Shown: piece after piece, positions 33,396-44,923 of the stretch
How the letters are laid out: the number at the start of each line of letters is the position of its first letter
Position numbering within the stretch: the first letter of the stretch is position 1
Origin: Caenorhabditis remanei
Lineage: Eukaryota; Nematoda; Chromadorea; Rhabditida; Rhabditidae
DNA: 64,000 nucleotides
Assembly: GCF_010183535.1 (NCBI RefSeq)
Contig: NC_071329.1
Span: 16,196,879-16,260,878 of the forward strand
Direction of reading: 5' to 3'
The notes under the pieces: generated by a model
What the model was told of the DNA's origin: nothing
Database searches by the model: none
What the model saw: only the letters and a program-made list of their open reading frames with translations
Translations under genes and position numbers: made by a program

Positions 33396-33597
33396 AATTT
33401 CAAAAAGCGAACTGTCGAAAATTTATAGGGAAACATGTTTTAAAACCTTTAAAGACTGCGTTTTTCGTGTTTTATAGTTGTTTGTGGAAAAAAAACTACT
33501 TCCGGGTAAAAACACCTCACTTCCAACACTGATAAGATCTAGTTTTACAAAATGTATTCATTTTTTATCTGAAAAAAGTATTTTGGTTATAGTTTAA

Positions 33598-36500
33598 GAC
33601 GCACTCTCTGAGTCAATCGAGCATCGATCAACTGACCATAGGCACACGAAAAAAGTTGACCATCTCCGATTTGGCAATCCTTTTGATCGAAGATAGTATT
33701 AAGTGTTCTCAGCAAATTGGGGTACTTTTTGGCCGGGTCCGTCACCTGGGTACCTAGGAAAATCAAAAAATCGATATTTTTCGAAAATTTTTCCTGAATG
33801 AGTTAGGAATGAAATCTCAACGGGAAATTAATGTAGACACTATTTTAAGCATTTTTTGTGTTCAGAACAAAATTCCAGCTCAACACCTTCATTGTGAAAA
33901 ATTTCAAAATTCATGAAATTTTTGGATTTTTTTCATAAAATTGTTTTTATCTCCGCAGGGATCCGAGAAGACAGCGTTTTTTATTTAAAATTCGGAATCT
34001 ACATAAAATTTGGTACTTGATACATGTTGTCCCTACTTGTAACCCCATCCCCAAAGAACACTTTTTTCGGGAAGTAAATGAGTCAGGAGCTATCAGGCTC
34101 AACTGAATGTGTTTTAAGTCGCGCTGTATTTCTCTCAAATATGTTTTATTTCGTTTCAAATTTATTTATTTGTTTATTTTCTTTTATATTCATCCATTCA
34201 TCTCCTGTTCTGAATCATACTCGCAAGAATTTATTTAATTTTTGCTCAAAATTTATGATTTTATTTCAATTTCTTCAAACTAGCCACCGTTACCTCAACA
34301 TAATTCGTATTGTACTTAATATTTTTTTGTTTTTTGTTTTTTTTGATTATATCGACTACCAAGTTTAGAATGTGATATCGAAATGCCCGGTAGTTTTTCT
34401 TTACATCCGTTTTAACATTGTAAGTAGGTCATGTCGCACAGAACAAGTTCTATATAAACAAGATATCTCTTTACTCGAGATTTTCTATTTATTTTAGAAA
34501 AAGTTTTGTTGTGTTTACTATTTGATAAGATGATTTTTTCCTTTCCTTTTAATAATTTTTTTTCAGATTTCGGCAGCCTCATGTTAATAATTTTATTTTT
34601 ATCGTGTTTTTTCCAACTTACTTTCACCAAACCTATCAATCAGGTCAGCAAAACTTGATTCGTATCATAAATTTATTGTAATTGTTTCAGAAGAACATAA
34701 CTCCGGGAGCAAATGTGAAGGAAGATGTGAAGTGTTACTTTTCCCAAATTCGTAAAACTAGTCACGAAACTGTAGAAAGATCAGAAAAGTCAATTGTCAG
34801 TACGAGTTGTTCGGGAAAACTCGAGAAGTGAGTTTTTTTCGTGTACACGAATTAGAAAATTTATATTAAGATTGGAAAAATACTCAACTTTGTCAGCAGG
34901 CCCAGAAATTAAAGGAGAACATCCATTATCCGTCATTATGTGTCGTGGAGCTGGAATGTGCGATTTGAACTTTCTCGATCCTCTTGTTATGGACAAATAT
35001 AAATCTATTGGAATTTGTGAACATCACGTTGCTGAACTACTCACTCAATGGAATACGTTGCCCACGTTCCGTGACGCGCATATTTATCGTGTGAGGACAG
35101 AAAGCTACGGGGAAGTAGAAGCTTGCTCTATGCCTAATAGTATTGGAACAAAACATGAAAAAGGAAGACCAATTGGCCGATTCCATCTGTCAGTTAAGGC
35201 TGCAGACGCATTAATTAAACAGAAGCATGCTCTCGTTCATCCAGGGATTCGTAAGATCTAGTTTAGAGAAATACGTTGCAAATGTTCCTAATTGCAGCTC
35301 TCTGTCGTTCACATGAAACATATATCAGCGAACTAATGTCACAACCTCATCCTCCTCCAGCAAAAAAGTCCAGGACATCCAGCGAAACTGATTCTTGTTC
35401 ATCAGAAGATCCACCTTATGCCAGTTCAGAAGAATCAATCACTCAAAAAAAAGAAATAACGTTGGCTGAATCTTTTTCCCAGTTTGCAATGCTTGCTGGT
35501 GAAACGAGAGTATGTACTGTAAAGCCGTGGAATCAATTAAAACATGTTACTCAAGAAAGAAAAGCTCGCGTTGCCAGAAACTTATTTCTTACAATGCTCG
35601 GAATTATGGTTCCAGATGACACAGAAGAGTTCAAAAAACTTGTTGAAAGAAAAACCTTTGTTGATAAGCAATGGTCAACCGGCTCTAGTGCATCTTTTGA
35701 AGCAGTTATGGAGCAGTTAGCTGTTCAGTTTTTTGCAGCAGAAAGTAGAAGAAGTAGACTTCTTGTGCTCTCTTTCGTCGCAAACTCAGTATCGTATTTA
35801 GAGATGGTGAAGTATATTCCTCATTTAAGGTATTTCAAAAAAATCTTCAAAAAATGTTACCAAATTTTTAGTCGATACATGTATGAGTCTGCAAAAATAT
35901 TCGGACGTCGGAAAAGAAGTGAAACTGCAGTAAAGGAGCGACAATTGGTACGATACGATCATAAAGAAAAAATTACCAATTTGAATCATTTCGTTGTTGA
36001 ACCGGATGGTATAAGAGGTCGTCGATATGGCAGTATCGGAAATGGGATCTTGCTTGAAAAATCGGCCTTGAAACCAATCAAAGGGACATTCAACTTTGAA
36101 GAAACCGGTTTTGTTGCATCTAATATCATCTCGAAAAAAGAAGAAAGAAACGCTGTGCTAACAGGAAAACAAACAAAATTCTGGTACTTCTCACATTGTA
36201 CTAAAACATCTTCATGTGTGGATGAACCGGATACTGTCTCTGAAACAATCGAGGATGATGTTCCAGAAAAAAATGTTGGCGAATTGTACTCTTGTCCGGA
36301 ACTTGGCTGCTCGTCAACGTTTTTGAAGTATTTCAACTTAGAAAAACATATTCTGAAAGCTCAGCATAAAATTGCACCGGAAAGAATGACGGAGAGAGAT
36401 TTTGCTTTGAATCTTTTCGCTCGACGTTTAGAAGATGTAAACGAATCAAGAACATTTCCAGCTGTTGAAACTGCTTTGAAAGAATTGAAGGAGACAAGAG

Positions 36501-37647
36501 AGGACAAACATGTAAAACAAGGATGGGGGTTGCCAGAGAAGAGAACACGCAAAGCATTTGGAGAGGACGTCAAAAAATATTTAATAGAATGCTTCGATGT
36601 AGGATTCAACACTGGCAGACCGCTGAACCCATTTACTGTTGCTAGAAAAATGCGTACGGAGAGAAAACAGGATGGGTCAAGAAGGTTTTTGGAAGAAGAG
36701 ATTTTGGATGTTCGACAAATCGCTGGTTTCTTCTACAGAGAATCAGAAAAAAGACAACCTCAGGAAACGCCGCAAAATCGTCGAAAACGATGGTGGAAAA
36801 GACCATCCCCGCATAGAAGACGAAGAGATAATGAACATGAAAAACCGGCCGCAGTAGACATCGAAGATCAACACGACGATAGCGAATGGATATCTTTTTT
36901 AAAAAGCGAAGTGTTTTGGACGCTTGAAGATGAATTTTATAATGCAACACTAAAGAGTGTTGATCCCATTTTTGAGTTTGAAGAAATTGAAATAAAATCA
37001 TAAATTTTGAGCAAAAATTAAATAAATTCTTGTGAGTATGATTCAGAACAGGAGATGAATGGATGAATATAAAAGAAAATAAACAAATAAATAAATTTGA
37101 AACGAAATAAAACATATTTGAGAGAAATACAGCGCGACTTAAAACACATTCAGTTGAGCCTGATAGCTCCTGACTCATTTACTTCCCGAAAAAAGTGTTC
37201 TTTGGGGATGGGGTTACAAGTAGGGACAACATGTATCAAGTACCAAATTTTATGTAGATTCCGAATTTTAAATAAAAAACGCTGTCTTCTCGGGTCCCTG
37301 CGGAGATAAAAACAATTTTATGAAAAAAATCCGAAAATTTCATGAATTTTGAAATTTTTCACAATGAAGGTGTTGAGCTGGAATTTTGTTCTGAACACAA
37401 AAAATGCTTAAAATAGTGTCTACATTAATTTCCCGTTGAGATGTCATTCCTAACTCATTCAGGAAAAATTTTCGAAAAATATCGATTTTTTGATTTTCCT
37501 AGGTACCCAGGTGACGGACCCGGCCAAAAAGTACCCCAATTTGCTGAGAACACTTGATACTATCTTTGATCAAAATACTAGGCAAATCGGAGATGGTCAA
37601 CTTTTTTCGTGTGCCTACGGGTGATCGAACGAGTCAGAGAGTGCGTC
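33598..37647 (+). mobile_element. TTAA-flanked long-TIR element, copy B
   Basis: Exactly the length of copy A (4050 bp) in opposite orientation, with position x of A corresponding to 59247-x. Flanks are TTAA on both sides (33594-33597, 37648-37651). Its left TIR matches the right TIR of A, and its right TIR matches A's left, including the 11-bp indel, so both copies descend from one element. The right end abuts the start of a BATH gene whose N-terminus is missing. Confidence 0.85.
34581..37003 (+). CDS. C2H2-finger protein of the long-TIR element, copy B
   Basis: Exons 34581-34643, 34691-34827, 34871-35250, 35298-35829 and 35872-37003 give 747 aa with agreeing phases and no stop or frameshift. 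Domain order is the same as in copy A: Cys/His-rich N-terminus, acidic Ser-rich linker, one C2H2 finger, then the homeodomain-like block, a basic stretch KRWWKRPSPHRRRRD and an acidic C-terminus. Exon 1 encodes a hydrophobic start (MLIILFLSCFFQLTF). This is the weakest part of the model, because initiation further downstream is possible. With no DDE residues recognised, it may be a transposase of unknown type, an accessory DNA-binding protein, or captured cargo. Confidence 0.78.
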
Positions 37648-37651
37648 TTAA

Positions 37652-38682
37652 TCACTACAGTCCGATGGAAAAGCATTTCAATGTACCATGGTAACGTAGA
37701 AGCGTTTTTTTGCAGTGAAAATATATTTTATTCAGGAAAATGCGCGTCGCTCGAAAAAATGGATATCTCTCTTATTTTTTGCACTGTGATCAACCTAAAA
37801 CCACCAAATGGTCGATTATCATTGATTGGAAAGTCAGACTAATCTCGATTGGAGGAAAAATAGAGAGAAAAGTCAGAGAATCGACGTTTGCGAGTAATAG
37901 CAACTACACTGGTTGTGGATGGGATGATTTTATCAAATGGGAAGATATGAAGAAGAATTTCATGACCGATGGAAATATCACTATTGAAACGCACGTGAAG
38001 ATCGAAAAAATGACTGGAATCGAGAGAAAGAAGTTGAGGAATTTCGACTCGGAAATGAATGTGTTTTCAGATGTCATTTTGACTGTGAAAAATGAGAATT
38101 TCTATGTCTCCAAATTGGTATGTTTGGGTATGAGTTCAATTTGAATCAATAAAATCTTTTAGTTCCTCGCTGCACAATCCACGTATTTCGAAGCGCTTCT
38201 ATCGAAAAAACATGAGAAATCTGAAAAACCAAAATACGAACTCGATGGTTGTAAATCGGAGGATTTTCAGTACTTTCTGGAATTGATCTACGGAGAATCG
38301 CCGATTGATGGTAGGTGACATCAAGGTCTGATTAATAAAGTGACCAAGAATTTTCAGATGAAACAATCGATAAAATTGTTCATTTGGCTGACAAGTATAA
38401 AGCTCCCACTGCAATCAGAAAATGCGAAGAATTTCTGATGAATAATTCTGGGAAATCGTTGAAAGAGAAGTTGCGAATGGCTAAAAGTTACAAGCTGGAA
38501 AACTTGAAGGTAGTATTCTGCTGAAATTAATGAAAGATTGTTATTCTATTTTTCAGATGTCATGTCTCTCCAGAATCAAGAATGTCGCAGATATTCGCTC
38601 TGTTCTCTCATACAATGTCAACGAAATGGATCCATCGGTCGTCGCGGCTCTTCTCCAAAAAGCGGTGACATATTTACCATGA
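37652..38682 (+). CDS. BATH (MATH-BTB) protein, 5' end cut by element B
   Basis: Readable exons are up to 37690, 37736-38117, 38163-38310, 38358-38509 and 38557-38682. The first about 30 residues normal for this family are missing because element B ends at 37647. The frame is open from the junction (NHYSPMEKHFNVPW), and a usable ATG exists at 37665. It has a MATH domain (about residues 1-95), a BTB domain starting at FSDVILTVKNENFYVSKL, and the BACK-like tail with LKEKLRMAKSYKLENLK. BATH proteins are CUL3 ubiquitin-ligase adaptors: MATH binds substrate and BTB binds cullin. Whether this shortened form is made is unknown. Confidence 0.72.
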
Positions 38683-38859
38683 ATTATGTGCATCTTCTTT
38701 TAAATCTACTTGTTTTTTAAAAAGATTCCTGATGTTCTGCTCAACGAGTTCATCACTTTCGATCTATACGAATTCTTGAATATTTTACCGTTTTATTCTT
38801 GTATCAAAATTTTTCTTTTTTCCTTTTCCTGTTCCTTTTTATTAGAAAAACAACAATTC

Positions 38860-39921
38860 TTATTTAAAAAGTGCGAGGGTTTTTTGAAGAAGTGCTCCGA
38901 CCACCAATGGATCCATTTTCGACAGATCATACGTCAAGACCGAACGGATTTCTGCAGCACTTTGGATGTTGGAAAGGCATTTGATCTGAAATTAATATTT
39001 TTGGTTATTATCAGTAGAGCGTAGTTGCTACCTTCAAGTTCTCCAAATGGTATTGATGAGCCATTTGCAACTTCTCTTTCAGCGTTTTTCCAGAATTATC
39101 CATCAGAAATTGTTCACATTTTCTCACAGCCATTTTAGCATCATACATATCCGCCAAACGGACGATTCCTTCGATTGTGCTGTCTGAAATTCTAGTTTTG
39201 ATTTGAAATTTTCTAATGCGCTCTACCATCAATCGGCGATTCTCCATGAAGCAACTCGAGAAAATTCTGAAAATCCTTCGCGTTGATATCATTTAAAGTC
39301 ACTTCAGATTTCTTCGATTCCTCGAAATTTCTCAAAAAAAAACGCTTCGAAATACGTGGATTGACTGGCGAGATACTGAAATAATATATTTCAATTTTGA
39401 ATTTTTCTTTTTTTTTTCGGTTTTCCTACCAGCTTCGAGACATAAAACTTCTGATCCTCCACAATCAACACGACATCCGAGAACTCTTTCATCGACTCGT
39501 CGAATACTTTCAAATTTCTCTTTTCGATTCCAGAAATTATCATTTGATTAACATGAATCTCCACAACCAAATTGTCATCAATAACGTAGTTCTTAATCAT
39601 TTCTTCCCATGCAATGAAATCATCGAATCCATTCGATTTCGACTTCTCGTTGAAACATTGATTAACTTTTTTCGTGCAACTTTTTCCACTGATCGAAATG
39701 ATTTTGAATTCGTCGTCGACTGTTTGAATGGTCCATTTGTCATCATTTGTGGAATGACTGCAGATTAAATGAATCGCAACGAATCCATTCTTTTCAGTGA
39801 TTCCGATTTTCCAACCGATTCCAGAATGTTCCTCGTTTTGACTGTAATCCCATTCTTCTTTATTAAAATTCGAAATGTTCTTGACTACGTGCTTTATGAT
39901 AAACGGGTTGCTTGCAGTCAT
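38860..39921 (-). pseudogene. BATH (MATH-BTB) gene with homopolymer frameshift
   Basis: Exons 39921-39430 (MATH and start of BTB), 39375-39227, 39183-39032 and 38985-38860 match the intact unit 2 copy (48303-47251). Exon 2 is 149 nt instead of the 148 nt found in four paralogues, because of a run of nine T (in gene orientation, about 39334-39342) where the paralogue has T5CTT. Translation then stops early in the BTB domain. Everything else (FSDVVLIVEDQKFYVSKL, the KTLKEKLQMAHQYHLENLK tail) is intact, so a sequencing error in the homopolymer is the main alternative. Confidence 0.72.
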
Positions 39922-40247
39922 TCTGAAAAAAAGAATTGCAAATTCCGTAGAAAATGGGCGGAGTCTGTTTTGCAACGACGCCGCGCAGTTTTTTTCTGAA
40001 ACGTTAGCTAACTGAAACTGCTTGATTTCACGAAATGTGAATAATGGGAAAGTGTTTTTTTCGTGAAAAGATTCAAAAATATGGAATATACAGTATGAAT
40101 TACTGCAAAAAAAAACGATTCGATAAATATGGTTCAATAACTATAGAGTTTATTCGACGGGGTAAAACTTTTAACATACAATTGATAGGTAAAACTTTCG
40201 TGTGATTTCAGTGACAGAATGGGAAAAAAGTAGACAAAAAATGAGAA

Positions 40248-41246
40248 TTATTTGGAGAAAGAGAGCGTTTTCATCAACAATTCCTTCCAGACAGAATCGG
40301 CAACTTGACTCGAAACTTCGAGAAGAACTGAATGCACTTCATCAACAGTTTTCATGCTCGAAATGCACTTTTCCTGTAAATAATTGGGAATTTAAGATTA
40401 CTTTTTGTATTTTCTACCTTCAATTTATCGATATTGTACTTGATGGCTAATCCAACTTTCTCTCTGAGTGACTTCTTCGTACTATTCATCAAAAACTCCT
40501 CACATCTTCTGAGTGTAGTTTTGGAATCGAAGAAATCAGCCAACTGAAGAAGTCCGTTGACAGTATAGTCATCGACAAACGATTCTCCATTTATCAATTC
40601 GAGAAAATTTTGAAAGTCCTCCGCTTGAATCTCCTTGATTTCTACTTCCGATTTATCTGCTTCTCCGAATTTTCCGAAGAAAAGAGAGTTAAAATACGTG
40701 CAGTGAGAAGCCAGAAATAGTTTAGAGACATAGAATCTCTCATCCTCCACAATCAACACGACATCCGAGAACTCTTTCATCGACTCGTCGAAATTTCTCA
40801 ACTTTTCTTTTTTGATTTCATTGATCTTCACATTGATTTCGACCTCCAAATGATTATTCACAACATATTTCTTCAAGTCATCCCAATAGATTTCAATCAA
40901 TATGACTTCCGAAGTCGATGTTGCGGAGAACTTATGAATTTCTGATTCCTTTCCCATTTTACTGTGCATTTCCGAATTGATAGTAGTTTCAATCGACCAT
41001 GTACTGTCATTTGGCACTTTCTCACACATCAACTTGATATAATTCGTTAATGATGGCATATCCCATAACATGCCAAGCGTCCTGAGAAAATTCAATATTT
41101 CAAAGACGGTTTATCAAACTAAAAACTCACCAATTGTAACCGAAATGTTCTTTTGTACTTCCATAAACTGTTTCTCCACCTTTAATACTTCCAACGTTTT
41201 TGAAAACGTGCTTGATCACAAATCGCTTCTCATTGGCTTCGGACAT
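40248..41246 (-). CDS. BATH (MATH-BTB) protein
   Basis: Exons 41246-41131, 41081-40418 and 40373-40248 give 301 aa. MATH spans residues about 6-125 (FVIKHVFKNVGSIKGGE near the start, EHFGYNW at the first junction). BTB starts at FSDVVLIVEDERFYVSKLF, and the BACK-like tail has LREKVGLAIKYNIDKLK. Two introns found inside the BTB region of the neighbouring BATH genes are absent here, which marks a distinct subfamily. By family it is a substrate adaptor of CUL3 E3 ligase. The copy in unit 2 is at 49613-48653. Confidence 0.85.
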
Positions 41247-41249
41247 GTT

Positions 41250-41727
41250 TGATCGATTCGTTTGACAAGATATTGGTAGAATTGAGCGCTTTTAACTGAA
41301 AAATTAGAATGAAAAACGGAAAAAAGATGAGAAAACGGAAACTCAAGATTTTCATTAAAAGAAAGAAAAAATAAGAAAAAATCACCAATTTTAGGGGTAT
41401 ATTTCTTGTTCAAACTAAAAAGAATTTGGTAATTGTTCGATTTTTATAGATTTGGTGAGAAAACTCGGCTGAAAATCACTTGAAAAGTTGGAAGTTAATT
41501 GTAAACAGGATTGAAATTCAAACCACGCGCCTTTATAAACACATCGCAGTTGCGTAATTTCGGAGTCTCGTACCAAAGTCTGGCGCACCTTGGCGCGCTA
41601 TGTCTAGTTTCAGCGGCAATGGCGTGTTCGCTTGGACTTTTTGCAGTTTTTCTTTATTTTTCTTTTCATTTCTCGTTTTTTTCCAGAAAACCTCTATTGC
41701 CCGCTCTGAAAATCTGAAAATTGGATC
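41250..41727. other. Divergent intergenic region between BATH and F-box genes
   Basis: Conserved in unit 2 (49614-50108). Contains a GC-richer core (about 41545-41640, with GTCTGGCGCACC) preserved in both units, possibly a shared promoter. No gene seen. Confidence 0.5.
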
Positions 41728-43223
41728 ATGAATCAAGGAGAAGTTGATGACTGGGAATTAAGGTATTTCTGATAGAATTTTAAAACATTTTTCGAACCAA
41801 ATATTTATTTTTTTCAGATTATTAATAGCTGAAATCGACAAGAGCCGGATTTCAATTTTAGTGATTTGTCGGAAGAATTGAAGAGAAAATGTTTGAATTA
41901 TTTGGAGGAAAGGTAACAAAAAAAGGTTTTTTCTTAATTTTCCGCATTTTCAGACCTGCGATGAATGAAACCGACAACGAAATTGTTCTGTCTACAATTC
42001 AAAAAATCCAAATGGAAATCAATCAATGCGATTTTGTGATCGACGAGGACATGTTGGATTTAATCGATTCTGGGAGAGATGAAATTGAGAATCAGTCGAC
42101 AGACTACGAATTCGATTTGAATTTTGAGAGAACTTTGCCGGTGGAGTTGAGAAGCAGATGTATGAATTATTTGGGTTCGTCGGAGGGCCGGTACGTTCTC
42201 AGATTTCCAAAAATCGACACTGACATTGATATCGCCCTATCTACAATTCAAAAGATTCAAATGGAAATCAATCAAAACGATTTTGTGATTGAAGAAGATT
42301 TGTTGGATTTAATCGATTCTGGGAGAGAAGAAATCGAGAATTCTGAAAATGAAGTCAAATTTGACACAAATTGGAATGACTTGTCGCCGACGTTGAAGAT
42401 GAGATGTATGGAGTATTTGGATTTTGAGGACAGGTAATTCTTATAGAAGTCTTTGTATTAGCTTTTGTTACAACTACGCTCCACCAAAATGCCCTTGAAA
42501 ATTGTCTCGTTTTCTCTGCGTCTCTCAATTTCGCGCACTATTTTCTTGGGTCTCGGTAGAGCGCGGTAGGAAGAAGCGTGCCGTGCTAATAGTAAACCTA
42601 ATTGAATTTCATAATTTCAGACTCTGTCTCCGTGCCACTTCTCGCACCGAAAAGTCACTTATCGATTCGTATCGCATGAAGCTCGATGTAGTTCAATTAT
42701 TCCCAGAAGAGGACGTGTTCATGAGTGTTATGAGAAATTTTAAGTATTCGGAACTCAAAATTCCAAAAATCAATACATTCGGAAGTGATCGAAATCTGAT
42801 TTACCTGGAGAAATTCACTCATTCACTTGCATATATTCTGACTCATTGTAATATTACGAAACTGGAAGTGTTCGAGATATCAGGAATGCATACTCATGTT
42901 CTGAAGAGACTTCATCAATTAGTGGCACCTCAATCGATTCATGTCAAGTATTTCTATTCAAATCTGCTTCACAGCACTTCCTCTTTCTTCCTCCACTGCT
43001 GCTGGAATCGAATGGAAAGCATCATTTTTGAGAATTTCCGCATTTTTCATGTCAAGGATCTTAAGAAAATTCCATCGGTAAGCTAGAAAAAATTAATCCA
43101 ATAATTATATATTTGTAGGTAAAAACGGCGAAGAGAGTGCATTTCGTCGACTCGGATGGTTCGATGAAGCAGTGGAGGGAAGCGATGGAGAGAGGTCGTG
43201 CGGGGGAAGCAGCGAGAAGATAA
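41728..43223 (+). pseudogene. F-box/FTH-type gene with frame-shifting deletion (unit 1)
   Basis: Exons 41728-41762, 41818-41912, 41954-42433, 42621-43077 and 43119-43223 correspond to the intact copy at 50109-52740. Exon 2 is 175 nt shorter than in unit 2, and the deletion is not a multiple of three, so translation from the first ATG stops in exon 2. An internal ATG at 41961 could still give 344 aa that keep two of the three repeated modules (IQKIQMEINQ ... LPVELRSRCMNYL), the F-box (LSPTLKMRCMEYLDFEDR) and the FTH-like C-terminus. Pseudogene or shortened isoform: I favour a damaged gene. Confidence 0.7.
42463..42598. repeat. MITE-like repeat in F-box intron 3
   Basis: The ends TTAGC...CGCTCCACC and, inverted, GGTAGAGCG...GTGCTAA form imperfect TIRs around a core with CTCTGCGTCTCTCAATTTCG. 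The same insertion is present in unit 2 (51979-52114), so it preceded the duplication. A third, diverged copy is at 26310-26440. Confidence 0.65.
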
Positions 43224-43475
43224 CCTGTGACGGAATAAAGAAATGTTTTATCGTTTTATGTAAATTTTTATGTAACCAATGTAAACTTTGTCTGAAAATT
43301 TTTTTATCTGCCTGTTTTAATTTCACTTTTCATTCGTTTTTTTTCATTTATAAAAATCGGTAAGCATTTGATTACATTTTGCTTAAAGAAAGATTTGGGC
43401 TCTTTGAGATACCTTTCACACTGATAGTTTTCAAATTATATTTAATCTGGTTTGCAGTTTTTTCAGCCACAAAAT
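43224..43475. other. Intergenic spacer
   Basis: 3' region of the F-box gene and 5' region of the BATH gene. Nearly identical to 52741-52992. Confidence 0.5.
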
Positions 43476-44575
43476 ATGGAAACTAATGAGAAGAAATTCG
43501 TGATGAGATATGTCGTTGAAGATTTTGACGCATTAGAAGAGGATAAACCATACAGTGTGACAGAAGAACATTACGGAATTTCATGGTAAAAAATTCAGAA
43601 ACAACACATGATAAATAATACCTCATTTTCACAGGAAAATGTATTTTTACAAACGCAATGACCGTTTAAGCTTTTTTCTTGAATGTCTGAAAATACAAGA
43701 AACCGAGTGGTCCATCGATACTAAATTGGCTATCAAGTTACAATTTACGAAGGATACCCTGAAATCAAACCACTACCGGTCTTTTGGCAGGAATGATAAA
43801 TACTGGGGTTGGGGAAACCTTATGGAGCTCGACCAACTGTTGGAACACGTTGAAATGGACAATGAACAAGTCACATTCGAAATGAAAGTGCGAATTTTGA
43901 AAATGGTCGGATGCGAGAAGGAGAAATTGAAACGCTTCGATGAATCAATGAAAGAATTATCGGATGTTGTGTTGGTTGTGAAGGATATTAAGTTTTATAC
44001 ATTGAGAATGGTGAGAAATGTGAATAATGTCATTGTGGACATCAAACTTTCATTTCAGTTCCTCTCCATCCAATCCTCGTATTTCAAATCTCTTTTTCTC
44101 GGAAATTTTGAAGAATCTCAGAAGTCAGAAGTGACACTCACTGGAATCGATCCAGAAGATTTTCAGAATTTTCTTGAACTTATTCATGGTGAACCTTCTG
44201 TTGATGGTAGGGTGTTCGAACCTTTGTCATTTCAATGAACTAGAGTTCACAGATGCCACTGTCGATGGAATTCTTCACCTGGCGGACATGTATGACACGC
44301 CAACTGCTATCAAAAGATGCGAGGAGTTTCTTCTGAGGGACAGCAAAAAGACACTGAAAAATAAACTGCAAACTTCGACTCGATACAATTTGAAGATCTT
44401 GAAGGTATCTCGATTGAACATTTTATTCTGATAATCATTTGGATTTTTCCAGGAAAAATGTCTCTCGGAGATCAAAACTCTCGACGATATTCGCTCAGTG
44501 ATGCCAGATGATATCGAGGAAATGGACCCTGCAGTCTCGAGAGCTCTTCTTCAGAAAGCATTGGAATTCCGCTAA
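43476..44575 (+). CDS. BATH (MATH-BTB) protein
   Basis: Exons 43476-43585, 43635-44010, 44059-44206, 44253-44404 and 44453-44575 give 302 aa. MATH covers residues about 8-125 (FVMRYVVEDFDALEE at the start, EEHYGISWKMYFYKRNDRL across the first junction). BTB begins at LSDVVLVVKDIKFYTLRM, and the tail has LKNKLQTSTRYNLKILK and ends ALLQKALEFR. Exon sizes 148 and 152 nt are shared with the other five-exon BATH genes here. Inferred role: CUL3 adaptor. The unit 2 copy (52993-54756) is disrupted, so this is the surviving member. Confidence 0.86.
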
Positions 44576-44923
44576 ATCCCATTTTCCTTGTTTTCCACTT
44601 TTATTTTTTGTTCGTTTCTAGATTTCTGCCTGATACTGTCCTAGAGCTTTACTGGTTTCGTACAAATTTTTATTCTTGAAATATAGTTTATTGTCATATG
44701 AAGTCCCTTACGTCGTCGGGTTACTGTAGATGATCGGAATTGCTCAGAAAGTTTTCTGAAGGTAGAGCGTTTGATAGTATGTGGTGAATATAAAAGTAAT
44801 CAGGCTGTTCCCAGTGTAATCTTTTCAATAAACATGATAAAATTAGACGTGCCCTGATTTTCTGACATTTCCCCTTTTATTCGTCTCATTCCCCGTGATC
44901 AAATCAGTTACAGTTTTTTAGAA
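44576..44923. other. Intergenic, no gene seen
   Basis: Matches 54757-55108 in unit 2. Contains AATAAA-type signals, and the short segment upstream of the secreted-protein gene is presumably its promoter. Confidence 0.5.
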
